NCBI GenBank assembly: GCA_964429805.1
Contig: CAYSDH010000084.1
Span: 1 to 12,189, forward strand
Length of the DNA: 12,189 nt
From: CAYSDH01 sp964429805
GTDB lineage: Bacteria; Bacteroidota; Bacteroidia; Flavobacteriales_D; JABDKJ01
Direction: 5' to 3'
The notes beneath the pieces are model-generated. The model did no database searches. It had not been told where the DNA came from and was given only the letters and a program-made list of their open reading frames with translations. A program made the translations under genes and the position numbers. Below are positions 1 through 7,109 of the stretch, piece by piece; position 1 is the first letter of the stretch; each line of letters begins with the position of its first letter.

Positions 1-533
1 CTTTAATTCTCAACTTTGATTGCCGTCTAATTCATATACCGATTGACTACTGGTGGTCATTATTCTTATTCATTCCAGCGCTTTATTGTTCATCAAATAT
101 CGGACGCTACTAATTAAGATACATCACAGAAATCCGTGATGCGCGCTGGTCAGGACAGATTAGAATAATTTTAAATCACTAAGACTTTATTGAGTTTGCT
201 CCGTAGTTCTTCATTTTTTCTGAAAAAAGACATGTCGTATCCAAATCGAGGGATAGTCTTTCTCGCTAAACCTTGCTGGAAATTTTTTGCACCCTTCGCT
301 AAAAGAACAAAAAGGAATTTAGCTCCCAATCTGCATTCATTCAATCCATCTCAGTTTTTCTTACAATGACAGAGAGAATAAAGTCCTTGACTCTGATGGT
401 GTGTTGGTGTTTGTGATAATCAATTGATATACAGTTTTTTAAGTGTGAGGTAATCACTTTTTTATTATTCATCCTTACCTAATAATAATCTTGTTTGTCT
501 ACTTTCGTGGCTTAAGCAAAAACTCTTGATTCT
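1..533. other. Left-flank region with no convincing gene
   Basis: About 530 AT-rich bases hold no open frame that I would call a gene with confidence. Visible structures are a CATCAC/GTGATG inverted repeat (122-127 with 136-141, 8-base loop) and a weak AAGTG/CACTT hairpin (441-445 with 455-459) running into T residues, too weak to call a terminator. A 57-codon minus-strand open frame at 171-344 is listed separately. The promoter of the gene starting at 534 must lie in the right end of this stretch. TACTTTCG at 500-507 differs by one base from the Bacteroidota -7 consensus TAnnTTTG, but I see no matching -33 element, so I do not call it. Confidence 0.6.
171..344 (-). pseudogene. Possible gene remnant or small ORF (57 aa, TTG start)
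   Basis: An open minus-strand frame ends at TAA (171-173) and is closed upstream by TGA. The only early start is TTG at 344-342. Its C-terminal half has protein-like composition, including RFGYDMSFFRKNEELRSKL, which loosely recalls the C-terminal helix of periplasmic solute-binding proteins. That resemblance is an impression, not an identification. The frame upstream of the TGA does not read like protein. It may be a decayed gene end or chance. No product is assigned. Confidence 0.15.
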
Positions 534-1574
534 ATGAAAATATTAAAGACCATTTTGTTCATCATCCTCATATTGGTGATCATTTTTATCATACTCGGTT
601 TTATTGGCCCGAAGACATATGATGTAAATCGCACGGTGAGTATTGATGCACCTAGAGGTCTTGTCTGGAACGAAGCCGGAACACTTGGAGAGATGCAAGA
701 CTGGGGCCCTTGGAAAGAAGAAGACCCAACGATGGAGACTACAATTCACGGTACAGACGGTACAGTTGGTGCCTACTCAAGATGGGAGGGAGCAAGTGTC
801 GGAGAACAGAAAATCACCAAAATAGTAGAAGATGAACTTTTGGAAACGGAGTTGAAGTTTATCGAGCCTGAAAGCAGAGCCGGTAAGGCTAATTCCTATC
901 TGAAATTGGCAGATAACGCGTCTGGTGGCACGAATGTGACCTGGGGCATGAAAGGCGATAATAGTTTTATGGCCCGCGCCATGTCGATGATTGGTCTCGG
1001 AATGGATGCCTTTGTTGGACCTATGTATGAGAAAGGCCTTTTTAATCTTTCAAACATTGTGGCGGAATCAAAAAAGGAAATGGACGCTGGACAGGCGGCT
1101 AGTTCTAACTCTGCAATCAAGGTGTCAGAAGTGCAAAACGAGTCGCACACCTTTGTGGTGAAGCGTGCAGAAGTAAAGATGGAGAATATAGCAGGGTTCT
1201 ATGCAGAGCATCTGCCTGCCATCATGATGGCAGTGGGCGCGGCAGGGCATGAGCCAGCAGGCATGCCATGCGGACTTTATTACTTCTGGGACGAAGCAAA
1301 TGGCAAAACAGATATGTGCGCAGCTATACCTGTGAGCGACCCAAAGATTCAGATTGAAGGATATGAGACGGTGACACTGCCAGCAGGAAAATCTGTTCAC
1401 GTAGCGCACTATGGAGACTATGATAAGACTGCGCCAGTTCACATGGCTATTGACAACTACATGAAGGCAAATGGTCTAGAGCAAGTAGGACCTGTCATGG
1501 AGGAGTATGCCAATGACCCGACAACGGTTAAGCCAGAAGAGGTTTTGACAAACGTGTACTACCCAGTAAAGTAA
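534..1574 (+). CDS. Membrane-anchored SRPBCC / GyrI-like two-domain protein
   Basis: The 346-residue protein begins with an uninterrupted hydrophobic helix (about residues 5-26). Two ligand-binding-type domains follow. Residues 30-180 resemble the SRPBCC (polyketide cyclase/START-like) fold, with the family start pattern 'V.RTVSIDAPRGLVWNE' and a DWGPWKEEDP segment. Residues about 199-346 resemble the GyrI-like/AraC effector-binding domain, with FYAEHLPAI near its start and a YGDYDKT segment. A low-complexity linker (about 181-198) separates them. The family role is binding of small hydrophobic or amphipathic molecules; no catalytic residue can be pointed out and the ligand is unknown. The N-terminal helix suggests an inner-membrane anchor with the domains on one face. 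The start is a good ATG with no in-frame alternative before the helix. The gene appears monocistronic, ending at a terminator 20 bases downstream. Confidence 0.8.
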   Translation: MKILKTILFIILILVIIFIILGFIGPKTYDVNRTVSIDAPRGLVWNEAGTLGEMQDWGPWKEEDPTMETTIHGTDGTVGAYSRWEGASVGEQKITKIVEDELLETELKFIEPESRAGKANSYLKLADNASGGTNVTWGMKGDNSFMARAMSMIGLGMDAFVGPMYEKGLFNLSNIVAESKKEMDAGQAASSNSAIKVSEVQNESHTFVVKRAEVKMENIAGFYAEHLPAIMMAVGAAGHEPAGMPCGLYYFWDEANGKTDMCAAIPVSDPKIQIEGYETVTLPAGKSVHVAHYGDYDKTAPVHMAIDNYMKANGLEQVGPVMEEYANDPTTVKPEEVLTNVYYPVK

Positions 1575-1593
1575 TAGAACCTTAAACGTATGC

Positions 1594-1622
1594 AAAGCCT
1601 CACCGTATGGTGGGGCTTTTTT
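1594..1622 (+). terminator. Rho-independent terminator after the SRPBCC/GyrI gene
   Basis: An 11-bp stem (1594-1604 with 1609-1619, one G-U pair) closes a GTAT tetraloop and runs directly into a T-rich tract (1617-1622). It lies 20 bases after the stop codon at 1574, on the same strand, so it ends that transcript. Confidence 0.88.
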
Positions 1623-1774
1623 ATTTCAGTCAGTTTTAGTTTGTTCTGCTTTTGTGCAATGAAGAATAGTGCGCAGAGAGTCAACGATTTCTCAAGGAAA
1701 CGATTAATTTAGAGTGAACCAATTTCATCAAGCAATTGAGTCGACTAGAGTTTTAAAAGATTATTTATCTCAAG

Positions 1775-2059
1775 GTGATTAAGCCAATTCTCTTTGTGCT
1801 CGGTATATATTTGATCGTCAAGTTCGCTTATCATCTAGATTCCAACTCTCTTAGCGATTCTCTCATATGGGTATCACTCGCGCTTGGTGTAGCCGTCTTT
1901 TTACTTGTCTTAGCTGTGATACGACTCCTTTTTAAAAGAGAATGGAAAAAGATGTTTGAGAAATTGCCAGTATCGGTAACGCGAAATTTTAGAATAGTAA
2001 GAAGGTTATTTCATTTTCACCTTGACTGCTGGGGTAATATTATACCACACATTTACTGA
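1775..2059 (+). CDS. Hypothetical small membrane protein, frameshifted (5' part)
   Basis: Uses a GTG start, since the frame is closed upstream by TAA at 1754 and the next internal Met is far downstream. The first ~76 residues contain two hydrophobic helices (about 3-19 and 30-51) followed by a basic stretch (FKREWKKMF). I do not recognise the family. After about residue 76 the frame becomes non-hydrophobic and stops at 2057-2059, whereas another frame continues as convincing membrane protein from about 2004 to the stop at 2160-2162. One surplus base around 2003 would join the two into a ~128-residue four-helix protein. The gene is therefore either broken by a +1 frameshift or carries a sequencing error. 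Confidence 0.55.
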   Translation: MIKPILFVLGIYLIVKFAYHLDSNSLSDSLIWVSLALGVAVFLLVLAVIRLLFKREWKKMFEKLPVSVTRNFRIVRRLFHFHLDCWGNIIPHIY

Positions 2060-2162
2060 ATATTGGTTTGTTGGGTCAGTGCTCATATGTTCTGTTTTGA
2101 TAATGAAAGTGCATGAAATAGTATTTTCAGAACGATTACTAATTGGTGACAGCCCAGCCTAA
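2004..2162 (+). pseudogene. 3' part of the frameshifted four-helix membrane protein
   Basis: In the frame shifted by one base from the preceding gene, the sequence reads two further transmembrane-like segments: GYFIFTLTAGVILYH and YWFVGSVLICSVLIM. It ends after SERLLIGDSPA at TAA (2160-2162). The same frame is closed just upstream by TAG and TAA (1995-2000), so this piece cannot begin earlier on its own and has no good start. It makes sense only as the continuation of the gene at 1775. Confidence 0.5.
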
Positions 2163-2196
2163 AGCGCTGTGTTGATTGTAACAATTTTAGAACTCA

Positions 2197-2679
2197 GTGA
2201 ATCACACCTCAACGTATTATCATCTTGAAGAGTCAGATGACTTCTTTGTGCTCAATAATCGGGTAGAGGTGAGCTGGAAACAGATTCTACTATATCCTAT
2301 TCCATTGGGTTTGTTGACTTGCGTGCTTAGTGGCGGTAGCCTATTAGTTGGCGCTGGATTTGCCTTAGTCTTTGGTTTTCTTTATTTGATATTTAGATAC
2401 TCGGCATGGTTTGTTTATAAGGAATTGCGAATCAATAAGTCTAACGGTGAGGTGCTGTTGATTCAGAAAATACTTCAGAAAGATTTGTCTTCAACCCAAC
2501 TCGATAAGACCTACTCAGTCGATGCCATAAAGTTTGAAAGACATGAGCGTAGTGGTCAGTTGAGATATATCTTACTCTATGTGACTCACCAAGATCACAG
2601 CGTCATGGTGGTAAAAAGCGAACGTGATCGTAATATTATTGAACAGCGCCTAAAACGACTAAAGGTTAGGTTGAATTAA
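2197..2679 (+). CDS. Hypothetical two-TM protein, possible PH-like domain
   Basis: The 160-residue protein starts at GTG. A TAG three codons upstream closes the frame and no Met occurs until late in the protein, so GTG is the only reasonable start. Two adjacent hydrophobic segments (about residues 30-45 and 48-66) form a membrane hairpin. It is flanked by a short polar N-terminus and a C-terminal ~85-residue beta-rich soluble part (EVLLIQKIL, YILLYV, HSVMVVKS) ending in a basic helix. This layout resembles small bacterial membrane proteins with a PH-like domain, but I do not recognise a named family. It lies 34 bases after the broken membrane-protein gene and may be co-transcribed with it. 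The gene at 7492-7992 has the same general layout (TM hairpin plus beta-rich tail), without evident sequence similarity by eye. Confidence 0.6.
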   Translation: MNHTSTYYHLEESDDFFVLNNRVEVSWKQILLYPIPLGLLTCVLSGGSLLVGAGFALVFGFLYLIFRYSAWFVYKELRINKSNGEVLLIQKILQKDLSSTQLDKTYSVDAIKFERHERSGQLRYILLYVTHQDHSVMVVKSERDRNIIEQRLKRLKVRLN

Positions 2680-2712
2680 GTTCATCTCTCAAATTCTATC
2701 ATTTTTGCAAAG

Positions 2713-2820
2713 TCATTGAGCACACATGGTAGTCGCCTTCATCGGTATCTTGATTGAGGCATACTCCATCTCCATTTCTTCATAAGTCTCAGTCTTTAGC
2801 TCGCGATGGCTTAGGATCAA
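2713..2820 (-). pseudogene. Short open frame of uncertain status (35 aa, TTG start)
   Basis: Within the 156-base gap before the M61 gene, one minus-strand frame reads a protein-like, acidic then mixed peptide (HRELKTETYEEMEMEYASIK, then IPMKATTMCAQ) ending at TGA (2713-2715). Possible starts are TTG at 2820-2818 or the internal ATG codons. It has no recognisable family and may be a decayed gene end or chance. Confidence 0.15.
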
Positions 2821-2835
2821 AACTATTTTTGAGAC

Positions 2836-4548
2836 ATGATAAAATATCAGATATCGACTCGCAAAGCGAATAGACAACTCATCTGCTTTGACATGAGTTT
2901 TGAAGTGAAGAAAGGAGAAGAGCTAGACTTACAATTGCCGACTTGGCGTCCTGGTCGATATGAGCTTGCTAACTATGCGGGCAATGTTCTCGATGTCAGC
3001 GCCCATGATGCACAAGGCAAGAAGTTAAAGCTGGAGAAGAAGTCAAGACATCTCTGGAGCTTCAAAGCAAAAGAAGCCGGTGTCTGCACCTTTAGTTACG
3101 AGTACTATGCCAATGAACTCAACGCGGGTTCCACCTTTCTGGACGAGACTCAGCTTTATGTTAATCCGGTTAACTGTATGTATTATCTACTAGGCAGAGA
3201 GGATGAGAAGTACACGCTAGACTTTGACATTCCAAAGGGATATAAAGTAGAAGGCATGGCGACTTACAGCAATAAGTCCATGAAGTTTTCAAATATGGAC
3301 GAGTTGTTTGACAGTCCATTCTGCGCGTCTGATAGTATGAAAGTGCATCGCTTTAAAGATTCTGGAATAGAATTTACGGTGGCCATTCAAGGTAATGCCA
3401 AGCCGGATTGGAAAAAAATAGAAACTGATTTTAGAGCATTCACCAAGGTTCAGATGAAGGCCTTTGGATCCTGTCCTGTGTCTCGATATCTGTACCTCAT
3501 TCAGGCGCCAGACATCAAACAGTATCATGGTGTAGAGCATCAGCAAGGAACCGTATTGGCGCTCGGTCCGGCCAATGAACTGATGCATGGCAAGGGCTAT
3601 TATGATTTGTTGGCAGTGTCTTCTCATGAGTTGTATCACACTTGGAATGTGAAGTATATCAGGCCGCAAGAGATGTTTCCTTATGACTTCACTAAAGAGA
3701 ATTACCACAAGGTGGGCTATATCATCGAAGGGGTGACGACATATCAAGGAGACTTGAAAATGTGGCAAGGAAAGGTCATTAGTGATGCAGAGTTTTATAA
3801 AGAGATTAACACGCACTTAGATCGTCACATGGCCAATGCCGGAAGATTTAATCTCTCTGTGCGCGACAGTTCTTTTGATACGTGGATAGATGGTTATGCC
3901 AAGGGTACACCGGGTAGAAAAGTGAGCATCTACACCGAAGGCGCACTGGTGGCTATGATTACAGACCTAGAGATTATTAAGCGGACAAAAGGAAAATACT
4001 CTTTAGATGAAGTGATGAAGCGACTGTATGTCCAGTTCGCCAAGAAAAGAGTTGGTTACGCTGAGCAAGATTACCTCGCATTGCTAGATGAAGTGGGAGG
4101 GAAGGGCACCTCAGCCATGGTCAAAAAACTCATTGACTCACCGGTGTCTTATGACAAGGTGCTGAAAAAATCATTGGCTCTAGCTGGGCTCAAGGTAAAA
4201 GAAGAGGCGGTCAGCATACTCGCTTCTTACTTTGGACTAAGCAGCAACTCGCTCGCTCAACCAGAAGTGACAGCTGTGCATCCAGATTCACAGGCCTATG
4301 CGCTTGGCATTAGAGCGGGGATGAGCATCATGGGTGTAGAAGGCCATGTACTCAGTGGTAATGTGGAGCAATGGCTCAGTCACTTCAAAGGACAAAAGAG
4401 CGTGGAGTTCTTGGTCAAAAAAGGAGACCGTTATGAGCGTATCAATCTTTCTCCTTCTAAAAAATTACTCTTTAGACAGCATAAAGTGCAGCACGGTCCT
4501 GGCAAAGAAAATGCCATTCATAAAAGATGGCGAAAAGCGGGTTCCTAA
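2836..4548 (+). CDS. M61 family metallopeptidase with PDZ domain
   Basis: The 570-residue protein matches the M61 (glycyl aminopeptidase-like) family along its length. The N-terminal beta domain carries the signature LPTWRPGRYELANY (about residues 35-48). The zinc motif is HELYHTW, with H264 and H268 as metal ligands and E265 as catalytic base. The third ligand is likely E298 in IIEGVTTY. GVEHQQGT (about 235) is the conserved segment before the active site. A PDZ domain covers roughly 477-541. The family are zinc aminopeptidases, some preferring N-terminal Gly or Ala; the substrate here is not visible. There is no signal peptide, so it is probably cytoplasmic, whereas many bacterial homologues are exported. 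It overlaps the stop of the convergent beta-barrel gene by four bases. TATTTTTG at 2824-2831 fits the Bacteroidota -7 consensus but would give an almost leaderless mRNA. Confidence 0.9.
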   Translation: MIKYQISTRKANRQLICFDMSFEVKKGEELDLQLPTWRPGRYELANYAGNVLDVSAHDAQGKKLKLEKKSRHLWSFKAKEAGVCTFSYEYYANELNAGSTFLDETQLYVNPVNCMYYLLGREDEKYTLDFDIPKGYKVEGMATYSNKSMKFSNMDELFDSPFCASDSMKVHRFKDSGIEFTVAIQGNAKPDWKKIETDFRAFTKVQMKAFGSCPVSRYLYLIQAPDIKQYHGVEHQQGTVLALGPANELMHGKGYYDLLAVSSHELYHTWNVKYIRPQEMFPYDFTKENYHKVGYIIEGVTTYQGDLKMWQGKVISDAEFYKEINTHLDRHMANAGRFNLSVRDSSFDTWIDGYAKGTPGRKVSIYTEGALVAMITDLEIIKRTKGKYSLDEVMKRLYVQFAKKRVGYAEQDYLALLDEVGGKGTSAMVKKLIDSPVSYDKVLKKSLALAGLKVKEEAVSILASYFGLSSNSLAQPEVTAVHPDSQAYALGIRAGMSIMGVEGHVLSGNVEQWLSHFKGQKSVEFLVKKGDRYERINLSPSKKLLFRQHKVQHGPGKENAIHKRWRKAGS

Positions 4549-5375
4549 TTCTTTAAAGGCGTGTAGTTTAATCCGACTGTGAAGCGCGTAATGTCCCAAC
4601 TGTTGCGACCGTCAAGTGTGAGCCCCCAGCCCGCGAAAAAGCCAATGGTATTAAAACTTTGGTGATAGACTGTGCCGCCAAGTCGGCCGTAACTGATGCC
4701 TACCTCATTCATGTCGCTGACTATCACTGTTGATGAGAGTGAGTCTGCTTGATACGGGAATTTGTAGTCCGTGTCGTTTAAGGCTACTTGCCTGTCAAAC
4801 CAAGCATCGGCATACCATTTATCTTTGATGAACCCCAATTTAAGTGAGCTACCAAAGGTGGAGTTGTTTTCTGCCAGGTTTAATCTGAGCGAAGTGTTGA
4901 CGAATAAATTGTCATGAAAGTGCCACTGCACATTCCCAATTCCGATGGCTTGGGTCAGTTGCTGTCCGATGGCTTTTTGAATGTCAGTACGGTAAGATGA
5001 GGCGGGTAGACTTCCTCCTAAGCTGAAGTTAGCCTTTAACAGTTGATCACCAACAAGGCCGTCAAACAGACTTATTTTTAATAATAGACTAAGGTCTTGC
5101 AGCTCACCATTGACTAATGGAAGAGTGGTAATCAGGTTTAACTTTTCTCCAAGTCCGTATGATACGAACGTGCCAATGGTACTTGACGGAAACGAAATTT
5201 GCTGTGTGCTATCGGCCAAAAAGTATGATTTAGCTGTTTCGGAGTTTAGCGATAGCGCAATGTCTAATTGACCTTTTGGTTTCATAAATCCATCACTGGC
5301 CGATTGAGAAAAAAGACAGATTGGAAATAAAAAACCGAGTAGAACGAGTGATTGAAACCGTGTGAACCGCATCAT
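4545..5375 (-). CDS. Predicted outer-membrane beta-barrel protein, unknown family
   Basis: The 276-residue protein starts with a clear Sec signal peptide: basic MMRFTRF, a hydrophobic core, then a likely cleavage after LFSQS near residue 25. The mature part is a run of alternating hydrophobic/polar strands and aromatic turn residues, ending in FTVGLNYTPLKN, as in outer-membrane barrels of the transporter or phenol-degradation-MetA type. That assignment is by pattern only and its cargo is unknown. The start codon overlaps the ridA stop as ATGA, so its translation is probably coupled to ridA. The second ATG, one codon later, is an equal alternative. At the 3' end it overlaps the convergent M61 gene by four bases. 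Confidence 0.65.
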   Translation of the reverse strand: MMRFTRFQSLVLLGFLFPICLFSQSASDGFMKPKGQLDIALSLNSETAKSYFLADSTQQISFPSSTIGTFVSYGLGEKLNLITTLPLVNGELQDLSLLLKISLFDGLVGDQLLKANFSLGGSLPASSYRTDIQKAIGQQLTQAIGIGNVQWHFHDNLFVNTSLRLNLAENNSTFGSSLKLGFIKDKWYADAWFDRQVALNDTDYKFPYQADSLSSTVIVSDMNEVGISYGRLGGTVYHQSFNTIGFFAGWGLTLDGRNSWDITRFTVGLNYTPLKN

Positions 5376-5755
5376 AATTCAGTTAAAGCGATAACAGAAA
5401 TTTCCACGTTTACATTTTTTGGAAGGCAACTTACCTCAACCGTTTCGCGCGCAGGAAAATCGCTGGTGAAGTAACTTCCGTAAACTTCGTTGATATCAGA
5501 AAACTGGCCCATGTCTGAAATAAAAATACTAGTCTTCACGACATGCTCCAGCGAGAGTTTCTCTTCTGCCAACACAGCCAAAATATTCTTCATCACTTGG
5601 TGTGTTTCTTCTTGTATGCTGCCCATTTTCATCTCTCCGCTCACGGGGTCAATGGCGATTTGTCCTGAAAGAAAGACCATGTTTCCTGCCCTAACAGCCT
5701 GATTGTAAGGTCCTATTGGTGCGGGTGCGTGTTCAGTTTTTATAATTTTCTTCAT
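5372..5755 (-). CDS. ridA: RidA family reactive imine/enamine deaminase
   Basis: The 127-residue protein is full length for the YjgF/YER057c/UK114 (RidA) family and aligns almost without gaps to E. coli RidA by eye. Conserved features are PIGPYNQ with Y17, the LSGQI segment with S30 and G31, R103 in PARETVEV (equivalent to E. coli R105, which holds the substrate carboxylate), and E118 (equivalent to E120, which positions the catalytic water). RidA forms cytosolic trimers that hydrolyse 2-aminoacrylate and related enamines released by PLP enzymes, protecting PLP enzymes from damage. With the arginine and glutamate present, it should be an active deaminase. It is the first gene of a two-gene unit with the beta-barrel gene (four-base ATGA overlap) and is divergent from the TrpG/PabA-Cmk gene, with 76 bases between. 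Confidence 0.93.
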   Translation of the reverse strand: MKKIIKTEHAPAPIGPYNQAVRAGNMVFLSGQIAIDPVSGEMKMGSIQEETHQVMKNILAVLAEEKLSLEHVVKTSIFISDMGQFSDINEVYGSYFTSDFPARETVEVSCLPKNVNVEISVIALTEL

Positions 5756-5831
5756 AGTCCATAAATGTAAGCAAGAGTGGGCAAACGACTACGATAAAAT
5801 CGCCTAAAGCCCTTAATTTGTACTTCTCAAA

Positions 5832-7109
5832 ATGAAGTTACTCATACTTGATAATTATGATTCGTTCACGTACAACTTGTACCACATGGTGCAGGGATAT
5901 GGTGTTGATGTAGAGGTGCATCGCAACGATGAGATTTCTCTTGATGAAGTAGAACGATTTAGTCACATCATACTCTCACCTGGGCCTGGGCTTCCGAAAG
6001 ATGCGGGCATCATGCCTCAGCTTGTAAAGCGATATGCAGCGCACAAAAAAATACTAGGAGTCTGTTTGGGTATGCAGTGCATTGCTGAGATCTTTGGTGC
6101 GACACTGCACAATCTTGATAAAGTAAAACACGGCATTCCATCACTGTGCAATGTCGATTCTGATGAAGACTTGTTTCAAGGAATCGTCAATCCAGTTCAG
6201 GTCGGACATTACCATTCGTGGGTGGTTGATGCAGAATCATTACCGCCAGAGCTGCTTCCGACTGCGACAAACGAAGAAGGCCTCTTGATGGCCTTGAGAC
6301 ATAAAACACTCAATGTAAGTGGAGTTCAGTTTCATCCAGAATCGGTATTAACACCTACTGGTCATTTGATGATTGCAAATTGGTTGGGGCTATCAATTGA
6401 TCCATTATCTTCGAGCAAGATGTTAAGAGCACGTATAAATATTGCCATAGACGGCCACTCGGCATGCGGAAAAAGCACTGTGTCTAAGATGCTGTCCGAT
6501 GAACTAGGCTATATCTACATTGACTCTGGCGCCATGTACAGAGCGGTCACACTCTATGCGCTAGAAAATGGGCTGGCTGAAGGAAAAGGTGTTGATGTAG
6601 ATGGATTAGTCGGTGAGTTGCAAGAAATTGAGATTAGTCAAGTTAGAAACGAACAAGGTCAGATGAGGACAAACCTTAACGGCCATGACGTAGAAGACAT
6701 GATCAGAACCATGCGCGTATCTCGATTGGTGAGCAAGGTGAGCGCCATATCAGAAGTGAGAGAGAAGTTGGTTGATGCTCAAAAGAAACTTGGAGTAGGA
6801 GGAGGCGTAATCATGGATGGTCGTGATATCGGTACGGTTGTTTTTCCAGACGCTGAACTCAAGGTGTTTTTGACTGCAAGTATAGAGCAGCGCACCAGAA
6901 GAAGGTGGACAGAGTTATTGGCCAGAGGTCTAGAAATGAGTCTCTCTGACGTGGCTGATAATCTGCAGGAACGAGACTTGATTGATTCTACGCGAGATGT
7001 AAGTCCGTTGACTCAGGCCGAAGATGCTATTCTGATTGACAATTCGACCATGACCTTGGAGCAGACCCTAGATCGCATCAAAGACCTCGCTTTCTCAGTG
7101 ATGGCTTAG
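5832..7109 (+). CDS. cmk: Fusion: TrpG/PabA-type glutamine amidotransferase + cytidylate kinase
   Basis: One 425-codon frame encodes two complete enzymes. Residues 1-190 are a class I glutamine amidotransferase of the anthranilate/aminodeoxychorismate synthase component II type: DNYDSFTYNL at 7-16, SPGPG at 49-53, nucleophile C78 in GVCLGMQ, and H168/E170 in GVQFHPES. It would supply ammonia to a chorismate-using component I, which is not in this window; TrpG and PabA cannot be told apart by sequence. Residues 197-425 (229 aa, against about 227 for E. coli Cmk) are cytidylate kinase, which phosphorylates CMP and dCMP. Its P-loop is at 208-216 (G213-K214-S215-T216), followed by YIDSGAMYRAV, DGRDIGT, the arginine-rich RTRRRW lid and RDLIDSTRDVSPL. 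The linker is only about 7-14 residues. An in-frame ATG at 6420 (M197) could start a free kinase. I found no stop or frameshift between the halves. The gene symbol covers only the second domain. Confidence 0.9.
   Translation: MKLLILDNYDSFTYNLYHMVQGYGVDVEVHRNDEISLDEVERFSHIILSPGPGLPKDAGIMPQLVKRYAAHKKILGVCLGMQCIAEIFGATLHNLDKVKHGIPSLCNVDSDEDLFQGIVNPVQVGHYHSWVVDAESLPPELLPTATNEEGLLMALRHKTLNVSGVQFHPESVLTPTGHLMIANWLGLSIDPLSSSKMLRARINIAIDGHSACGKSTVSKMLSDELGYIYIDSGAMYRAVTLYALENGLAEGKGVDVDGLVGELQEIEISQVRNEQGQMRTNLNGHDVEDMIRTMRVSRLVSKVSAISEVREKLVDAQKKLGVGGGVIMDGRDIGTVVFPDAELKVFLTASIEQRTRRRWTELLARGLEMSLSDVADNLQERDLIDSTRDVSPLTQAEDAILIDNSTMTLEQTLDRIKDLAFSVMA

Noticed and set aside
441..463. Hairpin plus T-run as a terminator in the left flank
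   Set aside because: The stem is only five base pairs with a nine-base loop, and no plus-strand gene ends before it.
896..1442. Minus-strand open frames antisense to the SRPBCC/GyrI gene
   Set aside because: They overlap each other and a strong coding region, with no recognisable domain.
3289..3816. 175-codon minus-strand open frame inside the M61 gene
   Set aside because: It is fully antisense to a well-supported peptidase gene; its composition is rich in His, Ile and Leu as expected for a shadow frame, and no domain is visible.
5813..5820. TTAATTTG before the fusion gene as a -7 promoter element
   Set aside because: It is one base off consensus, but no TTG or TTTG lies at the right distance upstream and it sits only 11 bases before the ATG.
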